This document shows, piece by piece, positions 4,801 to 7,766 of a DNA stretch of 7,766 nt. Every line of letters begins with the position of its first letter. The first letter of the stretch is position 1. The stretch comes from Elusimicrobiota bacterium (GTDB lineage Bacteria > Elusimicrobiota > Elusimicrobia > Elusimicrobiales > Elusimicrobiaceae): NCBI GenBank assembly GCA_031259485.1, contig JAIRLH010000047.1, positions 1 through 7,766 on the forward strand, in the 5' to 3' direction. The notes beneath the pieces are model-generated. The model worked only from the letters and a program-made list of their open reading frames with translations, had not been told where the DNA came from and did no database searches. The translations under genes and the position numbers were made by a program.

Positions 4801-6024
4801 TTAAAAAAGAACCCCGTGGCACACGCCGCTTTGCGCGGAGGTTATTTTCACCCGCATAAAATTACCCGTCGGGTGCGCGCCTTTTACCACCGCCCGCTGG
4901 AAGTTGGACAAAACGCCGCTTACCGCTGAGGCCGTAGCCTCCTCTGCCAGAAATTGCTGCTCGGTGCCTACGAGAGACTGCGCGAAAGCCGCGCGCAATG
5001 CCTTGTCTTTTGCGTGCAGAATATCGGCGCGGCGGCGGATTTCTTTATCCGGCACCTGCTCCATGGCGGCCGCCGGCGTGCCCGCGCGGCGCGAATAGCT
5101 GAAAACGTGCATTCCCGCAAAACCGGCCGCGTCCAGAAAACGCAGGGATTCTTCAAAGTTTTCTTTGGTCTCGCTGGGGTAGCCGGCGATAATATCGCAG
5201 AAAATTGCCGCGCGCGGGATTTGCGCGCGGATATCCGCCAGCCGCGCCAGATACCGGCCCGCCGTGTAGCGGCGGCGCATGTTTTGCAGCACCGCGTCGC
5301 TGCCGTTTTGCAAAGGGATATGAAAATAATTGCAAAACTTTTGCCCGCCCGCGCGGCACGCGGCAAGCAGACCGTCGGTAATCGTATTAATTTCTATGGA
5401 AGAAAAGCGCAAGCGGAAGCCGCCCCCTAACGCAAAAATATCGGGCATAACCGCCGCTAAATCCTGTCCCGTTTGCGGGCATTGATAGTTACCGATATTT
5501 ATGCCAGTAAGCACGATTTCTCTGTAGCCTCGCGCGATTAAATCCTTAATTTCCGCCAGCAGGATTTCTTTGGGTTTTGAAGTTTTTTGCGGCCGAGCGT
5601 AAGGCACTATGCAGTATGAACAAAAGCAGTCGCACCCGTCCTGAATTTTGACGAATGCGCGCGTACGGCCCGCGTGGGATTTGACGGTCCAATCCATATG
5701 CCCGCCAAATAACGCGGGCCCTAGATCCGTCTTAAGCACCACCTGCGCAGTAGGGTGCGCGGCAAGGATTTCGTTCTTTTTGGCCATGGCGTAGCAGCCT
5801 GTGATTATCAGGTGGGCCTGCGGGTTTTCGCGGCTGATTTTGCGGATTTCGCGCTCGGCGTCCCTGTCCGCATTATGCGTGACCGAACAGGTATTGAGCA
5901 AGCATAAATCCGCTTCCCGTAAGTCCTGCGTGATGGCATGGCCCTGCGCCGAAAAACGTTCCAGCACCGCCTGGGATTCCACCTGATTTACGCGGCAGCC
6001 CAAGGTTTTTATAAAAACTTTCAT
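4801..6024 (-). CDS. mtaB: tRNA t6A37 methylthiotransferase MtaB (radical SAM)
   Basis: MtaB converts t6A to ms2t6A at position 37 of ANN-decoding tRNAs, using two [4Fe-4S] clusters. The N-terminal UPF0004 domain supplies three cluster cysteines: Cys10 in TLGCRVNQVES, Cys46 in LLNTCSVT and Cys77 in ITGCYA. The radical-SAM motif is DGCDCFCSYC, with Cys131, Cys135 and Cys138 as ligands and an extra Cys133. Further family blocks are EIVLTGINIGNY, RFSSIEINTI, FHIPLQNGSDAVLQNMRRRY, DIIAGYPSET and HVFSYSRRAGTPAA. The usual PYARG-R---SR after the motif reads PYARPQKTSKP here. The C-terminal TRAM-like RNA-binding part is short. At 407 residues it is slightly under typical length. The ATG overlaps the rsmE TGA (ATGA), indicating translational coupling; no terminator hairpin follows the stop. 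MtaB rather than MiaB or RimO is chosen from the N-terminus and the dnaJ-rsmE context. Confidence 0.93.
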   Translation of the reverse strand: MKVFIKTLGCRVNQVESQAVLERFSAQGHAITQDLREADLCLLNTCSVTHNADRDAEREIRKISRENPQAHLIITGCYAMAKKNEILAAHPTAQVVLKTDLGPALFGGHMDWTVKSHAGRTRAFVKIQDGCDCFCSYCIVPYARPQKTSKPKEILLAEIKDLIARGYREIVLTGINIGNYQCPQTGQDLAAVMPDIFALGGGFRLRFSSIEINTITDGLLAACRAGGQKFCNYFHIPLQNGSDAVLQNMRRRYTAGRYLARLADIRAQIPRAAIFCDIIAGYPSETKENFEESLRFLDAAGFAGMHVFSYSRRAGTPAAAMEQVPDKEIRRRADILHAKDKALRAAFAQSLVGTEQQFLAEEATASAVSGVLSNFQRAVVKGAHPTGNFMRVKITSAQSGVCHGVLF

Positions 6025-6719
6025 TGCATTGCCGCCCAGACCGCGGCGGCTGCCGCCGTCTCAGCCCGTAAAATATTTTGGCCCAGGCTTACCGGTTTTA
6101 TACCGGCGGCAACGGCGGTTTTAATTTCTTCCTCCGCGTAGCCGCCTTCCGGGCCGGTGAAAATGCCGATTTCTGTTGCGGTTATTTTGGCGAGCGCGTC
6201 CAAAATATTTGTTTTACGCTCGTCCTCATAACAGATGAAGGCCGGCGCGTTTGACGCGGTTTTTATCGCTTCGCCGAATGTCAGCGGCGCGCGGATTTGC
6301 GGGATTTGCGGATTTTCGCACTGTTTACATGCGGCAAGAAGTATGCTTTGCCAGCGGGCGAGTTTTGTGTCCCATTTTTTGAGCAAATCCGCGTCGCTGC
6401 GCTGCGAAATCACAGGGTGAAAACACGCCGCTCCGGCCTGCGTAGATTTGTCAAGAAGGTCCTCCGCGGCGGGGCGCGCTATTGCGCTGAAATATAAATG
6501 AATTACGCGCTTTGGCGCGGCAACGGGAATCTCTTTTATTATGCGGCCGGCAGCGGTTCTGTCGTCCGCTGCCGCGAGCGTTGCCAAAAATTTGCGGCCT
6601 TTGCCGTCAAAAATTTTGATTTCTCCGCCCGCGCGCAACCGCGCCACTTTAAGGTGGCGCGCTTCGTCTTGCGGTAAGGTGAATTCATCCCCGCTGATTT
6701 CAGCCAAATATTGCGGCAT
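6021..6719 (-). CDS. rsmE: 16S rRNA m3U1498 methyltransferase RsmE
   Basis: RsmE is a SPOUT-fold, SAM-dependent enzyme that N3-methylates U1498 of 16S rRNA in the assembled 30S subunit. The 232 residues match the family. The N-terminal PUA-like domain shows FTLPQDEARHLKVARLRAGG and IKIFDGKG (residues about 13-42). The C-terminal knot contains DLLDKSTQAGAACFHPVIS, QRSDADLLKK, the SAM-loop motif GPEGG (189-193) and SLGQNILRAETA (211-222), followed by an Ala-rich helix. The start ATG (6719) lies 23 bases after the dnaJ stop. The spacer is AT-rich and has no clear Shine-Dalgarno, so initiation may depend on read-through ribosomes from dnaJ or on an unstructured leader. It is the middle gene of dnaJ-rsmE-mtaB; prmA, often found between dnaJ and rsmE in other bacteria, is absent here. 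Confidence 0.96.
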   Translation of the reverse strand: MPQYLAEISGDEFTLPQDEARHLKVARLRAGGEIKIFDGKGRKFLATLAAADDRTAAGRIIKEIPVAAPKRVIHLYFSAIARPAAEDLLDKSTQAGAACFHPVISQRSDADLLKKWDTKLARWQSILLAACKQCENPQIPQIRAPLTFGEAIKTASNAPAFICYEDERKTNILDALAKITATEIGIFTGPEGGYAEEEIKTAVAAGIKPVSLGQNILRAETAAAAAVWAAMQ

Positions 6720-6742
6720 ATTGAAAGTTTACAAAAATATTA

Positions 6743-7765
6743 TTACAACAAAACCCCGAAGAGATTCTCAAAAATTCCTTTTTTGCCGGACTGCCCGCCC
6801 GACGACGTACCGTCGTTATCAAAACTTTCGCCCAGATCTCTAATCAGCTCTTTCTGGCGCGCGCTTAATTTTCGCGGCACGTCTATGTTCAGTACGATTT
6901 TTAAATTGCCGTATTTACCGGCGCGGCCCAAAACAGGCATGCCTTGCCCGCCCAAAGTTATCACCGCGCCGTGCGGGCTGCCTTCTGGCACGATGACTTT
7001 CACCTTTTCCTTTTTAATATTTTCTATCTCAAAACTGCCGCCAAGCGCGGCCGTGGGGTAAGTGATATGGGCTTCGGCAACCAAATCGTCGCCGTCGCGA
7101 GTGAAGATTTTATGTTTTTTGACGCGCGTTTCAAGATACAAATCCCCGTAGCCGCCGCCGTTGGCCCCGACATCGCCGCCGTTAGAGACTTTGAGCACAA
7201 TACCGTCCCGCACGCCCGCGGGGATTTTGACGGTTATGGTATTTTTGCCGTGTTCGCGTCCCACGCCGCGGCACGCGCGGCAGGGCTTTTCTATCACGGA
7301 GCCCTGGCCCCCGCAGTCCGGGCAGGCCTGCCGCATGGAGAAAAACCCCTGGCTAAACTGCACCACTCCCGCGCCCCTGCACGTGGGGCAAATTTTTGCC
7401 CCGCTGCCTTCCTGCGCGCCCGTGCCGTGGCAAATATGGCAAGTGTCCACGCGGTTGTAGGTAATACTTTCTTCAAGACTGCGGTAGGCATCTTCAAGAG
7501 TTATGACAATTTGCTGCTTTAAATCCGCGCCCCTTTGCGCGCGCGGCCTGCGAGCGCCGCTGCTGAAACCGCCGAAGTTTCCCCCGAACATATCGCCAAA
7601 GACTGAGCTTACGATGTCCTCAAACCCGCTAAATCCGCCGTGGAAGCCCCCGCCGCCCATGCCGCTTACGCCTTCGTGGCCGTAATTATCGTAAATTTGC
7701 CTTTTTTGCGCGTCGGAGAGGACTTCAAAGGCTTCGTTTGCCGTCTTGAATTTTTCCTCCGCCTC
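6743..7765 (-). CDS. dnaJ: Class I chaperone DnaJ (Hsp40), N-terminus outside the window
   Basis: DnaJ delivers unfolded clients to DnaK and stimulates its ATPase. The open frame runs to the right edge without a stop, giving 340 residues. Visible first is the end of the J domain (KFKTANEAFEVLSDAQKRQI, then YDNYGHEG); helices I-II and the HPD motif are missing. A Gly/Phe-rich linker follows, with GGGGFHGGFSGF and MFGGNFGGF. The zinc-finger region has all four CxxCxGxG repeats: CHICHGTG, CPTCRGAG, CPDCGGQG and CRACRGVG. Then come the substrate-binding domains (VKIPAGVRDG, GGGYGDLYLE, HITYPTAALGG, VIVPEGSPHG) and the C-terminal KLSARQKELIRDL. The protein ends FENLFGVLL, TAA at 6745-6743. The ATG at 7660 is internal, inside the linker, and not the start. 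It is the first visible gene of the dnaJ-rsmE-mtaB run; grpE or dnaK may lie beyond the edge. Confidence 0.97.
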   Translation of the reverse strand, partial: EAEEKFKTANEAFEVLSDAQKRQIYDNYGHEGVSGMGGGGFHGGFSGFEDIVSSVFGDMFGGNFGGFSSGARRPRAQRGADLKQQIVITLEDAYRSLEESITYNRVDTCHICHGTGAQEGSGAKICPTCRGAGVVQFSQGFFSMRQACPDCGGQGSVIEKPCRACRGVGREHGKNTITVKIPAGVRDGIVLKVSNGGDVGANGGGYGDLYLETRVKKHKIFTRDGDDLVAEAHITYPTAALGGSFEIENIKKEKVKVIVPEGSPHGAVITLGGQGMPVLGRAGKYGNLKIVLNIDVPRKLSARQKELIRDLGESFDNDGTSSGGQSGKKGIFENLFGVLL

Positions 7766-7766
7766 C

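Noticed and set aside
6944..7522. 192-residue plus-strand open frame opposite dnaJ
   Set aside because: Antisense shadow of the zinc-finger and C-terminal domains of DnaJ in GC-rich sequence; no signal for translation and no family resemblance.

Overview
The window looks like a piece of a bacterial chromosome of moderate, slightly GC-rich composition carrying conserved housekeeping genes. The best lineage clue is a type IV pilin-like gene whose N-terminus (FTLIELLVVVLIIGILAAIA, then LPQY) and cysteine-containing C-terminus resemble the many short pilin-like genes of Elusimicrobiota. I infer an Elusimicrobiota genome, possibly a gut or environmental one. This rests on remembered family resemblance, not on a search.

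Layout. At the left edge (2-262, +) is the C-terminal end of an RlmI-type 23S rRNA methyltransferase. From 263 to 547 there is no gene; that stretch holds two compact palindromic elements (318-408 and 486-526). From 1070 down to 548 (-) lies a pilin-like gene with its own promoter. It is broken by an in-frame amber codon and by a one-base frameshift; repairing both gives a 173-residue protein. A rho-independent terminator at 1157-1194 closes the next unit, the minus-strand operon glmU-prs-rplY (4337 to 1236). That operon starts from an extended -10 promoter at 4384-4392. It makes UDP-GlcNAc, PRPP and ribosomal protein L25, and glmU and prs overlap by four bases (ATGA).

Divergent from glmU is a small gene for an exported peptide (4496-4724, +). 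It has an excellent ribosome binding site and appears to carry a one-base frameshift. The right part (7765 to 4801, -) is a second minus-strand operon, dnaJ-rsmE-mtaB: a class I Hsp40 co-chaperone (5' end cut by the window edge), the 16S rRNA m3U1498 methyltransferase, and the t6A37 methylthiotransferase of tRNA. rsmE and mtaB also overlap as ATGA. This is the familiar heat-shock/RNA-modification gene order, here without prmA between dnaJ and rsmE.

Most of the window is ordinary core genome. The unusual material is in the two non-core patches: the decayed pilin with flanking palindromes (about 300-1140) and the frameshifted secreted small ORF with its hairpin-bearing divergent intergenic region (about 4380-4725). 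I see no CRISPR array, transposase, tRNA, rRNA or recognisable defence system, and no convincing new multi-gene system.
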